A stretch of DNA of 64,000 nucleotides. It comes from Paenibacillus alba. Lineage in GTDB: Bacteria; Bacillota; Bacilli; Paenibacillales; NBRC-103111. The notes under the pieces were generated by a model that made no database searches, was not told the origin of the DNA, and saw only the letters and a list, made by a program, of their open reading frames with translations. How positions within the stretch are numbered: the first letter of the stretch is position 1; the number at the start of each line of letters is the position of its first letter. Shown here piece after piece: positions 1 to 9,027 of this stretch. The translations under genes and the position numbers were made by a program. Location of the stretch: the NCBI RefSeq assembly GCF_013204855.1, contig NZ_JABMKZ010000012.1, positions 62,001-126,000 on the forward strand. The letters run 5' to 3'.

Positions 1-654
1 TGCTAAATGCTGGGCGCTTGTGTTGCCGGCGAACGTCATGGAGGCGCTTTGTTGCTTCAGCGACTGCATTAGGCTGACTGCTTCGCGATCACCACGCTGC
101 TGGGCGAGCGAAGCGAGAAGCGTATAGCCCGTACCCGAGGTCTCCGGGTCCGGAATCTCGATCTTGCCCTTAAGCTCAGGGCGGAGCAAATCCTCGTACC
201 CCTGGGGAAGCGGCAGAGCCTTCAGCGTTGGGTCCTGCTGCCAGACGGTCTGGTTTACCCCAATGGCCAGCGCACCCATGTACATACCGGTCCAGTAGCC
301 GTCGTTGTCTTTATACTTGGCAGGGATGCTGTTCGCAGCCGCCGAGGAGTAACGGAGGGATTTATTTTTGTTTTTGAGCTGCTCGTGAAGATCGGCGGGT
401 CCGCCGAGCACGACGTCAATCCCTGTTTTGCCTAGGGACAGCAGATGATAGCTGGCTTCGCCGCTGGACATCCGGATGATATCATACGGTTGCCCTGTTT
501 GTTCTTTGAATGTCTCCAGCAGAATGCGTCCGGCGTCTTCCTGAAAGATGACATAGACCTTCAGTGGCTGGTTATTTTTCTTCTCCCCGAAGACGAGAAA
601 GCCAAGGAATACGCCAACACCGGCAATAATCACGAGCAATGCTTTTTTCCACAT
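1..654 (-). CDS. Second substrate-binding protein of the COG1840-type ABC importer (C-terminus beyond window)
   Basis: Reading the minus strand from ATG at 654 gives 218 residues before the window edge. The upstream GGAGGG (665-670) is the ribosome binding site. A single N-terminal membrane segment (about residues 5-22) is followed by an extracytoplasmic domain that resembles the binding protein at 3656-4690 segment by segment: VIFQEDAGRIL, then MSSGEAS, then VVLGGPAD, then GYWTGMYM. No lipobox cysteine is present, so it is probably held by the uncleaved helix. It is the last visible gene of the operon starting at 7658, so this importer has two different binding proteins. The family binds ferric iron, aminoethylphosphonate or sugar phosphates; the ligand here cannot be told. 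Confidence 0.8.
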   Translation of the reverse strand, partial: MWKKALLVIIAGVGVFLGFLVFGEKKNNQPLKVYVIFQEDAGRILLETFKEQTGQPYDIIRMSSGEASYHLLSLGKTGIDVVLGGPADLHEQLKNKNKSLRYSSAAANSIPAKYKDNDGYWTGMYMGALAIGVNQTVWQQDPTLKALPLPQGYEDLLRPELKGKIEIPDPETSGTGYTLLASLAQQRGDREAVSLMQSLKQQSASMTFAGNTSAQHLA

Positions 655-736
655 GATGTTGAATCCCTCCTGAACAGCCAAAAAAGGAAACCAAAGTTCC
701 CCTTTTCAGCAACTATCTATTTGGCTTTAAGCCCCG

Positions 737-1813
737 CTAGGTGAGCTTAATTACGTGAATTTTATCATCAGCTGCACTAATCGTGACATTCCCTTGAAAC
801 CTTGTCAAACCGATGTCATAAGCATCGACAATCCATTCTTTCATGTTATCGTCCAGAATGAAATACCGCTCCTTCTCGCCCAAGAACATCGATGATTTCA
901 CGAAGCCGCTTACGACGAACTCGCTCGCATCGGGTGCATTAATGCGCAGGGATTCTGGGCGAATGCTGAGCAGCACCTTCTCGCCAGCCGTGACAGCTTC
1001 ATCCAGGGTCACACTGGCCGTACGGCCTTTCACGCCATAGGCAACAGTAGCTTTCCCGTTTGCAGAATCGTTTACGACCGCATCGACGAAATTCGTCGTG
1101 CCAATGAAATCCGCCACATAGGGGGTGCGAGGCTTGTAATAAATCTCGTGCGGTGTGCCATATTGATCGATCGCCCCTTTGTTGAAGACGACGATATGAT
1201 CCGACATCGACAAAGCTTCAAGCTGATCATGCGTGACGTAGATGACCGTCAGGCCCAGCTCTTGCTGGATGCTTCGCAGCTCTACGCGCACTTCTTCACG
1301 CAGCTTGGCATCCAAGTTGCTTAGCGGCTCATCCAGCAGGATGATCGGTGAGTTCATGACGAGAGCCCGCGCCATAGCAACCCGCTGCTGCTGGCCTCCG
1401 GACATTTCGTGCGGATAGCGCTCCTCAAGTCCTGTTAATTTCACTTTCGCCATGGCGGTCTTCACGCGCTCCTGCACTTCAGCTTCAGGACGCTTCTGGA
1501 TATCAAGCCCGTAGGCGACATTATCGAACACCGTCATGTGCGGGAATAGGGCGTACTCCTGAAACACCATCGGTGTTCCGCGTTTGTAAGGAGGCAGATC
1601 GTTGACGAGCTTGCCGTCAATCCATATTTCACCTTCGTCAACGGTATAGAAGCCCGCGATCGAGCGCAGCAATGTTGTTTTGCCGCACCCGCTTGGCCCT
1701 AGGAAGGTAATGAACTTCCCGCGTTCAATCTGCAAATCAATCTGTTTGAGAACGTGGTTGCTGCCAAACACCTTACTCACATTTTTCAAATCCAATAATA
1801 TGTGTGAACTCAT
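737..1813 (-). CDS. ABC transporter ATP-binding protein, PotA/FbpC type
   Basis: Cytoplasmic ATPase that powers the importer encoded by the flanking genes. Walker A GPSGCGKTT lies near residues 39-47, the signature MSGGQQQR near 137-144, Walker B ILLDEP near 158-163 and the switch histidine in YVTHDQ follows. A C-terminal TOBE-like part (about 240-358) is typical of the iron/putrescine/phosphonate group. A GTG nine bases further upstream is in frame but overlaps the Shine-Dalgarno AAGGAG; the ATG at 1813 sits 8 nt behind it and is the better start (358 aa). A perfect 8-bp hairpin (1830-1849) lies just upstream, between this gene and the permease gene. Confidence 0.93.
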   Translation of the reverse strand: MSSHILLDLKNVSKVFGSNHVLKQIDLQIERGKFITFLGPSGCGKTTLLRSIAGFYTVDEGEIWIDGKLVNDLPPYKRGTPMVFQEYALFPHMTVFDNVAYGLDIQKRPEAEVQERVKTAMAKVKLTGLEERYPHEMSGGQQQRVAMARALVMNSPIILLDEPLSNLDAKLREEVRVELRSIQQELGLTVIYVTHDQLEALSMSDHIVVFNKGAIDQYGTPHEIYYKPRTPYVADFIGTTNFVDAVVNDSANGKATVAYGVKGRTASVTLDEAVTAGEKVLLSIRPESLRINAPDASEFVVSGFVKSSMFLGEKERYFILDDNMKEWIVDAYDIGLTRFQGNVTISAADDKIHVIKLT

Positions 1814-1829
1814 GATCCTCACTCCTTAA

Positions 1830-1849
1830 AGCTTTTCGGTTGAAAAGCT
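1830..1849. other. Intra-operon hairpin between permease and ATPase genes
   Basis: Arms AGCTTTTC and GAAAAGCT (8 bp) enclose the loop GGTT. On the minus strand it sits directly before the ATPase Shine-Dalgarno. No U-run follows, so a role in mRNA processing or translation is more likely than termination. This is inference from structure only. Confidence 0.4.
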
Positions 1850-1906
1850 GGCATCGTAAGATGAACTTTTCCGGTAGAAAGACTGACGTCTTAGACGTAC
1901 GTTAAA

Positions 1907-3565
1907 TTAGAAATCGAATATTTTAACCTTTGAACGGAAGATGAGCTTCATCACACCCAGCGTGGCTAGGGTTGTTCCCATTAATCCGACGGCGACGGCA
2001 GCCGCCCAGTAGTAGGTTCCCGTCTCGGCATAGTTGAAGATGGATACCGCTGCGACCACCCATTTGGGGGTAATGAGAAAGACGATGGTGCTTAGGGTGT
2101 TCATATTTTTCATAAAGGCATAAACAAAGTTCGCGACAATCGTCTTTTGGAGCATCGGAAATACGATCGTTGTCAATGTGCGCCGGCTGTCTGCGCCAAG
2201 ATTCGTAGCAGCCTCTTCAATAGATTTGTCGACCTGTTTAAAAGATGCGGTAAGTCCTCGATAGCCGACGGGCATCTGCTTCAGCAGCATCGCGACGATA
2301 ATGAGAATGGCGGATCCTTGCAGCATAATCGGTCCGTTGCTGAAAGCGACGATCAGAGCCAGACCAACGAACGTTCCAGGCAAGGCTATGGGCAGAACGG
2401 CGGTGAAATCCAATATTTTTTTGCCGGGAAACGGCTTGCGTACAACGACATAGGCCAGCACGAGGGCGAAGCCAACAGCCAGAATGGAACTGATCAGCGA
2501 TAGAACCAAACTGTTCAGTACAGCAGGGCTGGATGGGTTGAAGACGATTTTGAATATATGATCCAGCGTAAAGGTGTTGTCTCGACCGAAGTTTTTGGTG
2601 AAAGCGAACAAGATGGTGATAGCGAACATCGACAGAATGAAGAGCGCCATGATGCTGTTGAAAATAAATAGCACGATATCGGTCTTGCGTGATGTCTTCA
2701 CACGATTGAGTCCGGAAACCGGCTTCCCTGTTATGGTGGAGTAGGAGCCTTTGGACAGCAGCTTGCTCTGAATGACGAAAACTAGCAGCGCAGGAATGAC
2801 CAGAATAAGACCCATGACAGAAGCGAGCCCAGGCTCGTTATTAATAATTTCTCCGTAGATTTCAACAGCTAACAGAGAGTAATTGCCTCCGATCAGCTTG
2901 GGATTTCCGAAGTCAGCAAAGCAGTTGATAGCAACCAGCAAGAAGGCGTTAATAACGCCTGGAAGTGCTAATTTAAACGTAATGGTACGAAAAAGCTTGA
3001 AACCGCGCGCTCCTAAATTCTGTGCTGCAATTTCCAGGTTAGGTGAAATCGAGCGAAGGACGCCTGTAATTGTCATATAAGCAAGCGGGAAATAGGAGAT
3101 CGTTTGCACGATCCAGAGCCCAGGCAGTCCGTATAAATCGAGCTCGACGTTGAACCAAGCTTTCATGGTTTGCGAAACCATTCCGCCTCTGCCGAATAGC
3201 AGCAGGAAGGCCAGACCGGTCATGACAGAAGGGGCCAGAATCGGAAGAAAGGCGATAAAGCGGAAAAATTTCTTCCCTGCGATGTTGCTGTAATGAATAG
3301 AGTAAGCATAAATAAAACCGCAAACAGTAGCCGTTAGAGCAGATAGGGAGGAACTGACGACGGTGTTCAGCAAGGCCGTTCCATAGCGGCTTTTACTGAA
3401 AAAAGTGGTCCAATCTGTCGCTCCTGGCAAAGCAATGACGTAAATGAGCGGATAAATGACGAAGAGACAGAGAACTGCAAAACTGATGAGCACAAGGATC
3501 AGCGAGGATGGATCTTTCACCAGTCTGCCGATCGACGAACCCATACCCTTTTTTTCTATGATCAT
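1907..3565 (-). CDS. Fused two-domain ABC permease (FbpB/PhnU type)
   Basis: Integral membrane subunit with two MetI-like permease domains in one chain of about 550 residues. Two EAA loops that would contact the ATPase are visible: EIAAQNLGARGFKLF in the first half and EEAATNLGADSRR in the second. About a dozen hydrophobic helices can be counted. Fused permeases of this length are typical for ferric-iron, 2-aminoethylphosphonate and sugar-phosphate importers. The reading frame is open back to a GTG at 3619; the ATG at 3565 starts a sensible N-terminus (MIIEKKG) with a weak GGTGG site, but the ATG at 3595 cannot be excluded. It lies between its binding protein and its ATPase in the operon. Confidence 0.9.
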   Translation of the reverse strand: MIIEKKGMGSSIGRLVKDPSSLILVLISFAVLCLFVIYPLIYVIALPGATDWTTFFSKSRYGTALLNTVVSSSLSALTATVCGFIYAYSIHYSNIAGKKFFRFIAFLPILAPSVMTGLAFLLLFGRGGMVSQTMKAWFNVELDLYGLPGLWIVQTISYFPLAYMTITGVLRSISPNLEIAAQNLGARGFKLFRTITFKLALPGVINAFLLVAINCFADFGNPKLIGGNYSLLAVEIYGEIINNEPGLASVMGLILVIPALLVFVIQSKLLSKGSYSTITGKPVSGLNRVKTSRKTDIVLFIFNSIMALFILSMFAITILFAFTKNFGRDNTFTLDHIFKIVFNPSSPAVLNSLVLSLISSILAVGFALVLAYVVVRKPFPGKKILDFTAVLPIALPGTFVGLALIVAFSNGPIMLQGSAILIIVAMLLKQMPVGYRGLTASFKQVDKSIEEAATNLGADSRRTLTTIVFPMLQKTIVANFVYAFMKNMNTLSTIVFLITPKWVVAAVSIFNYAETGTYYWAAAVAVGLMGTTLATLGVMKLIFRSKVKIFDF

Positions 3566-3655
3566 AAGGGGTTCACGACCACCTTCCAAATTCATTGTAT
3601 AGGAGGGCATTGGCGGCACAACAGACGTGCTTCAATGCCCTGTAATCGCTTACTT

Positions 3656-4690
3656 TTATTTGAGGTTTTTCAGCGCATCTTGCAGCTCTTTACGCTGTTC
3701 GGCAGCTTTCCACAAGCTGTAGGTCGTGTTGTATTTGGTTGCTTTAATATCGATACCGCCTTTGGGAATCGGTACGGTCGGTTTCACGGAGCTGGCAAAA
3801 GCAGATTCGGTATAAAGAAGGCCAGGCTCATTCGTTAGCATGAAATCCATAAGTTTTTTAGCGCCAGCCGTGTTAGCTCCACCTTTTACGATCGCGAGTC
3901 CGCCTACTTCGTAGCCTGCGGCTTCCGGAACGATACTGACGATCGGATTTCCTTGATTTTTCATTTTTAATTGGTCGCCTAAGAAGGTGATGCCAATAGT
4001 GTACTCGCCTTTAGCTGCCTTCTGAATCGGCTCGATGCCTGATTTCGGTCTTTCTTTGAGGTTCGGCAGCAGTTTAGCTACATAGCTCAGCATCTCCTCT
4101 TTGCCCCAAACCTGGGCTAGTGATGCTACCGCTGTGTAGGCTGTGCCGGAGGTAGCCGGGTCGGACATGCCGATTTCGCCTTTGAATTTCGGGTCAAGAA
4201 GCTCTTGGAACGTTTGCGGATACGGAGCTGCTGCATATTTCTCTTTCCAACGCTGCTCATTGATCCCAATAGCGATTGGATTTAAATAAAACCCTGTCCA
4301 GAAGCCTTCTTTGTCCTTCATGTTGTCAGGAATGTCTTTGGAATTCGGCGAAATGTAGTTTTCCAGTGCGCCAGCTTTTTTCAGCACCTCATGCGAATCA
4401 GCAGGACCGCCCATCAGGAAGTCGGCCTGCGGCTTGCCCATTTCATTTTGCACACGAGTCACCGCTTCACCGCTCGGCAAACGAAGCACGTCGTAGTCGA
4501 TGCCGGTTTCTGCTTTGAATTTATCCAAGATTTTACGAGCTTCTTCTTCTTGGAAAATGGAGTAAACCGTAATCTTGCCTTTCGCTTTTCCGCCAAAAAC
4601 ACCGGATTTGTACAGGAAGAATCCTGCAACCAGCACGACAACAATGATCGACACGATCATCAAAGAACTATTGCTTTTTTTTCTAGCCAT
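3656..4690 (-). CDS. COG1840-type substrate-binding protein with N-terminal membrane anchor
   Basis: Extracytoplasmic ligand-binding subunit of about 344 aa. The N-terminus (MARKKSNSS, then a long hydrophobic stretch to about residue 25) has no lipobox cysteine, unusual for a Firmicute binding protein, so it is probably anchored by the helix. Core motifs: YSIFQEEEA, then LPSGEAVTR, then FLMGGPADSHE, then DPATSGTAYTA. The order and spacing fit the FbpA/AfuA/PhnS class. An in-frame ATG at 4702 abuts GAGGGG with no spacing; the ATG at 4690 is 12 nt away and gives a better signal sequence. Related to the second binding protein at 1-654. Confidence 0.88.
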   Translation of the reverse strand: MARKKSNSSLMIVSIIVVVLVAGFFLYKSGVFGGKAKGKITVYSIFQEEEARKILDKFKAETGIDYDVLRLPSGEAVTRVQNEMGKPQADFLMGGPADSHEVLKKAGALENYISPNSKDIPDNMKDKEGFWTGFYLNPIAIGINEQRWKEKYAAAPYPQTFQELLDPKFKGEIGMSDPATSGTAYTAVASLAQVWGKEEMLSYVAKLLPNLKERPKSGIEPIQKAAKGEYTIGITFLGDQLKMKNQGNPIVSIVPEAAGYEVGGLAIVKGGANTAGAKKLMDFMLTNEPGLLYTESAFASSVKPTVPIPKGGIDIKATKYNTTYSLWKAAEQRKELQDALKNLK

Positions 4691-4714
4691 TTCATCAACC
4701 ATCCCCTCGATATG

Positions 4715-5500
4715 TTAGGAGGCATCACTTAACTTGAAATAGGCTTTGTGGTTGGTTTCATCCAACAAATCGAAAACGATGAAGTAAGCGTTATCATATC
4801 GGTCGACATGCAGCCAATGCTTGCCGTTCACCGCTTTGTCGGAAAGTTGCACGACAAAGTGAGCGCTGGGTTGTTCAGCCATGAAATCAAAATGACTGAA
4901 ATCAATCAGCCTGACAGCGGAATGCATTTGCCTCGTAAGAGCAGCCCGGTCCGCATCAGACAATGTCGTGAGGAGACCATCTTGCAAGCGGAATACTTGA
5001 TGATTCCTGTTCGCAATGGCTTCACTTACCGTATCTGCGGTGAGCGTCTTGTCGATCAGCATGTTCTGCAGCTTCCGAATTTCAGCGCTGATGTCCAGCG
5101 AATTGACGGAGTCGGAGCCGAAACGAAAGCCGCTGGTACCGATTTGGAAAGGAATATCCTCTTGATCCAGATAAGCAATGGAGCCTGTTAACAGCAATCG
5201 TGAAGCGTTTTCACGAGTTTGTGGCTGGCCCCCGCTTAAGATGCGGCTAAACGATGCTTTCCACGCAATCAGCTCTTTCGGATCTTCTATCGAGATGGTT
5301 CCAATCCCTGGATACGTCACATTCATACGCATGGGAACACCGTCAAACATATCACGGCTGTTCGGTTCCTTGGGTACGATCTGTACTTCATCAACGCCGA
5401 TGCGGAACACATAGGCGAAAATACCGATCAACGTACATCCGATAACGATTTGTAACAAGATGAGGCGCAACCATGAAAGCCCTTTCTTCTCCTCTTGCAT
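4715..5500 (-). CDS. Unknown membrane-anchored extracytoplasmic protein in transporter/two-component operon
   Basis: A 261-aa protein I do not recognise. It has a short charged start (MQEEKKG), one membrane helix (about residues 11-31) and a soluble part of about 225 residues with no repeats and a single cysteine, within the helix. AAGGAG lies 10 nt before the ATG. It sits between the kinase gene (stop at 5544) and the binding protein gene, so it is translated with both. Its position suggests an accessory link between transporter and kinase, as several sugar-phosphate and antibiotic systems have, but nothing in the sequence proves that. Confidence 0.75.
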   Translation of the reverse strand: MQEEKKGLSWLRLILLQIVIGCTLIGIFAYVFRIGVDEVQIVPKEPNSRDMFDGVPMRMNVTYPGIGTISIEDPKELIAWKASFSRILSGGQPQTRENASRLLLTGSIAYLDQEDIPFQIGTSGFRFGSDSVNSLDISAEIRKLQNMLIDKTLTADTVSEAIANRNHQVFRLQDGLLTTLSDADRAALTRQMHSAVRLIDFSHFDFMAEQPSAHFVVQLSDKAVNGKHWLHVDRYDNAYFIVFDLLDETNHKAYFKLSDAS

Positions 5501-5543
5501 GTAGATTACTCTCCTTTTATCTCAGAAAAATCATCGTTTTGTA

Positions 5544-6980
5544 TCAATTTTGTAACAAAACTTGAGGGGGAAGGGACTCGACCTGGAACATTAATACGAC
5601 TTCCGTACCGCTTCCTTCACGGCTGTATACGGTGATATCGCCGCCTTGCAGCTCCATCAATTGCTTGCAAAGCAGCAGACCAAGTCCATGCGAATGTGTC
5701 GAAATGGGGCGGTTCAGCTTCTGCTCAGAAGGAACGAACAGCGCAGCTGTCTCCTGTTCGTTCATGCCTTTCCCGTTATCGGTGATGCGTACAAGGCAAT
5801 GATATTCTTGCTGCTCTAATCGAATCGCAAGCTCCGTACATCCGCTGTGCTTGATCGCATTTTCAATAACATTAAACAGCACCTGCTGTGTGCGTTTGGG
5901 ATCGGCATACACCTCGCATGGCTCGACCTGTAAGGTGGTCATGATCGAGGATTTATGCAGGGTAGGCTCAAGAATTCGCAGACTATCTGTCAGTATCGCC
6001 GCTAGATCGGTACGCTCGACCTGCACCAGCCAAGCTTCATCGCCTTTGAGCGACGATTGCAGCAGGTCCTCAACCATTTGCAGCAGTCGTGTGCTTTCCT
6101 TGCGGATATACACATTGCACGTTCGAATATCATCCATACGCTCCATTTTGTCGATAAGATCAGAGAAGCCGATGATGGAAGTCAGCGGTGTCTTCAGCTC
6201 ATGGGTCACATTGTCATAAAACTTTTTTTGCTTGCTTTGTTCATAGTGAAGCAGCTCGATGTGCTCTTGCAGCGCTGCTGACATTTGGTTAAAGTCATCG
6301 GCCAATTCGCGCACCTCGTCCTGACTGCGGACAACAATTTTGCGGCTGAAATCGCCGATGGCGACAAGCTTTAGTGCCTGCTGCAGAGCATGCAGGGGTC
6401 GCATAATAAAGAAAGAGAAGGAATAGCTCGCGAGCAGCGCAATGAGCAGGCAGCCCAGAGCGACGCCAATAAACCAGGAACGCATCGCGGACAGCGTTTC
6501 TTCGTGCTTATTCAGATCAAGCAAGTAGCGGAACCCGCCTACAATCTTGCCTTCATAGACGAAGGGAGAGGCATAAATGAGAAGCTTGCTGTTTTCCCCT
6601 TCGGTGATGACAGATGCGGTTTGACCAGCCAACGCGGCATCAATATCGCTCCGTTTAATCAAATCTTCTTTATTGCCGCTGTCCCCAATAATCATGCCCT
6701 CGGGGTCAAAGAGCTGCACTTGGAAATTGCTGTTCGCCGCGAGGTGGGAGGCAATCAGCGGGGCATAGGTGCCCGAAAATAGCTGTTCAATGCTGATTTT
6801 CTTATCGTTCACAATTTTCAAAGCTTCAATGCGATGCAGCGAATAATACTGGCCCAAGGTTTGGGTATCCCGCTCAATCATGCTTTTGCTCAATGTATAA
6901 TTGACGACCACATACATTACGGCGAGCAGCATGACGATCGTGATGGAATGCTGAATGAATAGTTTGTTGCGAAGCTTCAT
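5544..6980 (-). CDS. Sensor histidine kinase, PhoR/HisKA type
   Basis: Membrane sensor of 478 aa that should phosphorylate the neighbouring OmpR-type regulator. Helix 1 is at about 10-30, an extracellular sensing part at about 31-165, helix 2 at about 168-193, then HAMP (about 194-245). The phospho-acceptor is His260 in THELKTPLTS. The ATPase part shows NAIKHSG, DNGKGM and HGLGLLLC. Its start codon lies 3 nt after the regulator stop, so the two are co-translated. The signal is likely the importer's substrate or an associated ligand, since all genes share one operon. Confidence 0.92.
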   Translation of the reverse strand: MKLRNKLFIQHSITIVMLLAVMYVVVNYTLSKSMIERDTQTLGQYYSLHRIEALKIVNDKKISIEQLFSGTYAPLIASHLAANSNFQVQLFDPEGMIIGDSGNKEDLIKRSDIDAALAGQTASVITEGENSKLLIYASPFVYEGKIVGGFRYLLDLNKHEETLSAMRSWFIGVALGCLLIALLASYSFSFFIMRPLHALQQALKLVAIGDFSRKIVVRSQDEVRELADDFNQMSAALQEHIELLHYEQSKQKKFYDNVTHELKTPLTSIIGFSDLIDKMERMDDIRTCNVYIRKESTRLLQMVEDLLQSSLKGDEAWLVQVERTDLAAILTDSLRILEPTLHKSSIMTTLQVEPCEVYADPKRTQQVLFNVIENAIKHSGCTELAIRLEQQEYHCLVRITDNGKGMNEQETAALFVPSEQKLNRPISTHSHGLGLLLCKQLMELQGGDITVYSREGSGTEVVLMFQVESLPPQVLLQN

Positions 6981-6983
6981 CCC

Positions 6984-7658
6984 TTAAACCTCCAGCTTGT
7001 AGCCCATACCGTGAACCGTGGCGAGGACATGATCGTAAGGCTTGATTTTCTCGCGCAAGCGATTCACCATCATATCGACGGACCGGGTTTGCCCGTAATA
7101 TTCGAAGCCCCAGACTTGATCCAGAATGTGCTCCCGCGTGAATACTTTCTTGGGATTTTTGGCTAACAGCCAGAGCAGGTCAAACTCCTTGCTTGTCGTT
7201 TTGATCAGCTTGCCGGCGACTTTCATCGTCCGCTCGTTTCGATCCATTTCGATGATGCCGGCCTGAAGAACGTCTATCGCTTGCGCAGCGGAATCCGGCG
7301 TCATGCGGCGCATGACAGCGCGTATTCGCATGACCAGCTCCCGTGTTTCGAACGGCTTGGTCAAGTAATCGTCCGCTCCGAGCTGAAAACCAAGTATTTT
7401 GTCGTTCATTTCATTTTTGGCCGTGAGCACGATGACGGGAATTTCCTTGTAAGTTTGCTGCAAGGTCATAAGCAGCTCGAAGCCGGATTGATCCGGCAGC
7501 ATCAGGTCCAACAAGATCAGGTCGATGGGCCGAGATTCCAACTCGTGGAGACCGGAGGCGACCGTGCCGGCCACAGCAGCTTGGAACCCTTCCACCTCAA
7601 GGCTCAATTTGAGCAGCATTTGAATGCTGGAATCGTCTTCGATAATTAAGATATTCAT
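6984..7658 (-). CDS. OmpR/PhoB-family response regulator
   Basis: A 224-aa regulator with a receiver domain (acidic pair ED near 7-9, phospho-acceptor Asp51 in LLDLMLP, Lys101 in LTKPFE) and a C-terminal winged helix with RSVDMMVNRLREK. The frame is open to 7682, but AAAGGA eight bases before the ATG at 7658 and the start MNILIIED fix the start. First gene of the minus-strand operon that continues through kinase, accessory protein and ABC importer to the window edge; it most likely controls that operon. Confidence 0.93.
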   Translation of the reverse strand: MNILIIEDDSSIQMLLKLSLEVEGFQAAVAGTVASGLHELESRPIDLILLDLMLPDQSGFELLMTLQQTYKEIPVIVLTAKNEMNDKILGFQLGADDYLTKPFETRELVMRIRAVMRRMTPDSAAQAIDVLQAGIIEMDRNERTMKVAGKLIKTTSKEFDLLWLLAKNPKKVFTREHILDQVWGFEYYGQTRSVDMMVNRLREKIKPYDHVLATVHGMGYKLEV

Positions 7659-7715
7659 AGGAAAATTCCTTTCCGTTCGCATTTGCTTAAGAGATTCGTC
7701 AATGAGGAGGGGTTT

Positions 7716-7759
7716 CTAGTTGCATATCCTATCAAAAGGGATGGGCTTTACGCAACTAG
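7716..7759. promoter_or_regulatory. Inverted repeat in divergent promoter region
   Basis: Perfect 8-bp arms CTAGTTGC (7716-7723) and GCAACTAG (7752-7759) separated by 28 bp, with an inner ATCC/GGAT pair. It lies between the response regulator operon (minus) and the deacetylase gene (plus). It could be an operator for one or both, or a transcript hairpin; the sequence alone does not decide. Confidence 0.35.
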
Positions 7760-7890
7760 TAATTGGAGCCTACGCGGTAGTGCTGCTCAATTGGGCGAAT
7801 ATTGTCGAATCAATAAACTTTTTATAAGCAGCATGCGTCTATTTTTACATAAATAATGCCGCTCAGAGAGCATAGAGGAAGGTTTTTGTC

Positions 7891-8799
7891 GTGAAAGTTC
7901 AACTATTGACGAAACGCAAACAACATTGGATGATAGGCAGCGCATTTTGCGGCATGGTTGGCATGGCTCTCATTAATTTCACAGTGACGGGAAGTGTTAT
8001 CCCGTTCCCCAGCAAATCACCCGTCATAAGCATCCAGGAAACCCACGAGGAAGCTGCACCCACGAATACAGCTCTTATCGGGCCGGCTGCCTCTTTGATC
8101 GAAGTAAAGCCGATAGAAGCAGAACATGCTCAGCAAACGGCAGTTGCTCAAGCCCAAACGGGACGGAATGGGAACCTTTCACAAACAAAGGGAACCGCTG
8201 CACCCAAGCAGGTTGCAATCACATTCGACGATGGACCGGACGGTAAGTATACGCCCCAAGTTTTGGATATTTTGAAACAGAATGGTGTCAAAGCGACCTT
8301 TTTTGTCGTTGGCGGCCAAGTCAGCAAATTTCCATCCGTACTTAAGCGAATTCATGAGGAGGGTCATGCTATCGGCAATCATTCATGGGACCATGCTGAT
8401 TTAAGCAAGCTCTCCTCCGTTCGTATTGAGCAGGAACTGAATAAAACAGAGGATTGGATCATGAAAACGACCGGTATAAGCCCCTCTCTGGTCAGGGCCC
8501 CATACGGAGCGGTTTCCACACCCGTGAAGAAGGCAGTGGAACAGTCTGGACGCTCATTGGTCGGTTGGGACGTGGATCCTCGGGATTGGGCGGGCACTTC
8601 ATCAAAGGATATTATTCAAAATATTAAAACGCATACGAAAGACGGCGGCATTATTTTGCTGCACAGCTTCGGAGGCAAAAAAGGAAACTTGGACAATACG
8701 ATTGAAGCCCTTCCGGGCATTATCGCTTATTTCAAGAAGGAGAACTTCGATATCGTGACCGTTCCCGAAATGAAGGCACGAGCGCAAAAGAGTCGTTAA
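7891..8799 (+). CDS. Polysaccharide deacetylase (NodB/CE4), membrane-anchored
   Basis: A 302-aa enzyme with one N-terminal membrane helix (about 13-34), an Ala/Gln-rich linker to about 105, and a complete NodB domain. Visible CE4 motifs: TFDDGPD (111-117, base Asp and metal Asp), NHSWDH (163-168, metal histidines), RAPYG (202-206), DVDPRDW and LLHS (257-260). It should remove N- or O-acetyl groups from peptidoglycan or another polymer outside the cell, using a divalent metal. GTG start with AGAGGAAGG upstream. It is monocistronic; no clear terminator follows. Confidence 0.93.
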   Translation: MKVQLLTKRKQHWMIGSAFCGMVGMALINFTVTGSVIPFPSKSPVISIQETHEEAAPTNTALIGPAASLIEVKPIEAEHAQQTAVAQAQTGRNGNLSQTKGTAAPKQVAITFDDGPDGKYTPQVLDILKQNGVKATFFVVGGQVSKFPSVLKRIHEEGHAIGNHSWDHADLSKLSSVRIEQELNKTEDWIMKTTGISPSLVRAPYGAVSTPVKKAVEQSGRSLVGWDVDPRDWAGTSSKDIIQNIKTHTKDGGIILLHSFGGKKGNLDNTIEALPGIIAYFKKENFDIVTVPEMKARAQKSR

Positions 8800-8878
8800 G
8801 AAGGGGCTGGTACGAGCAGGCATTCACGATTCGGCAGTGGTTTTTCACTTCTTTTTATAAATATGACTTATATTGCAT

Positions 8879-8907
8879 TTTACAAAAAGCCATTTCCAAC
8901 TTATGAT
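8879..8907 (+). promoter_or_regulatory. Sigma-A-type promoter for the desaturase gene
   Basis: -35 TTTACA (8879-8884) and -10 TATGAT (8902-8907) are separated by exactly 17 nt. This would give a leader of roughly 115 nt before the desaturase ATG, a length seen for cold-responsive desaturase genes. Prediction from consensus only. Confidence 0.55.
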
Positions 8908-9027
8908 GGTAGAGCGGTGTAATATTTCTTCTCGCAATAGGGAACTTTATTTGATTCGCAACGTACTACAACAGGTGACAATAATTCACATCCGGCACGA
9001 AGCGGAAAGAAGGAGTTCTAACTGAAT

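Noticed and set aside
737-4690. Naming the first importer as a ferric iron transporter
   Set aside because: The family also carries phosphonates and sugar phosphates; no ligand residues decide the question.
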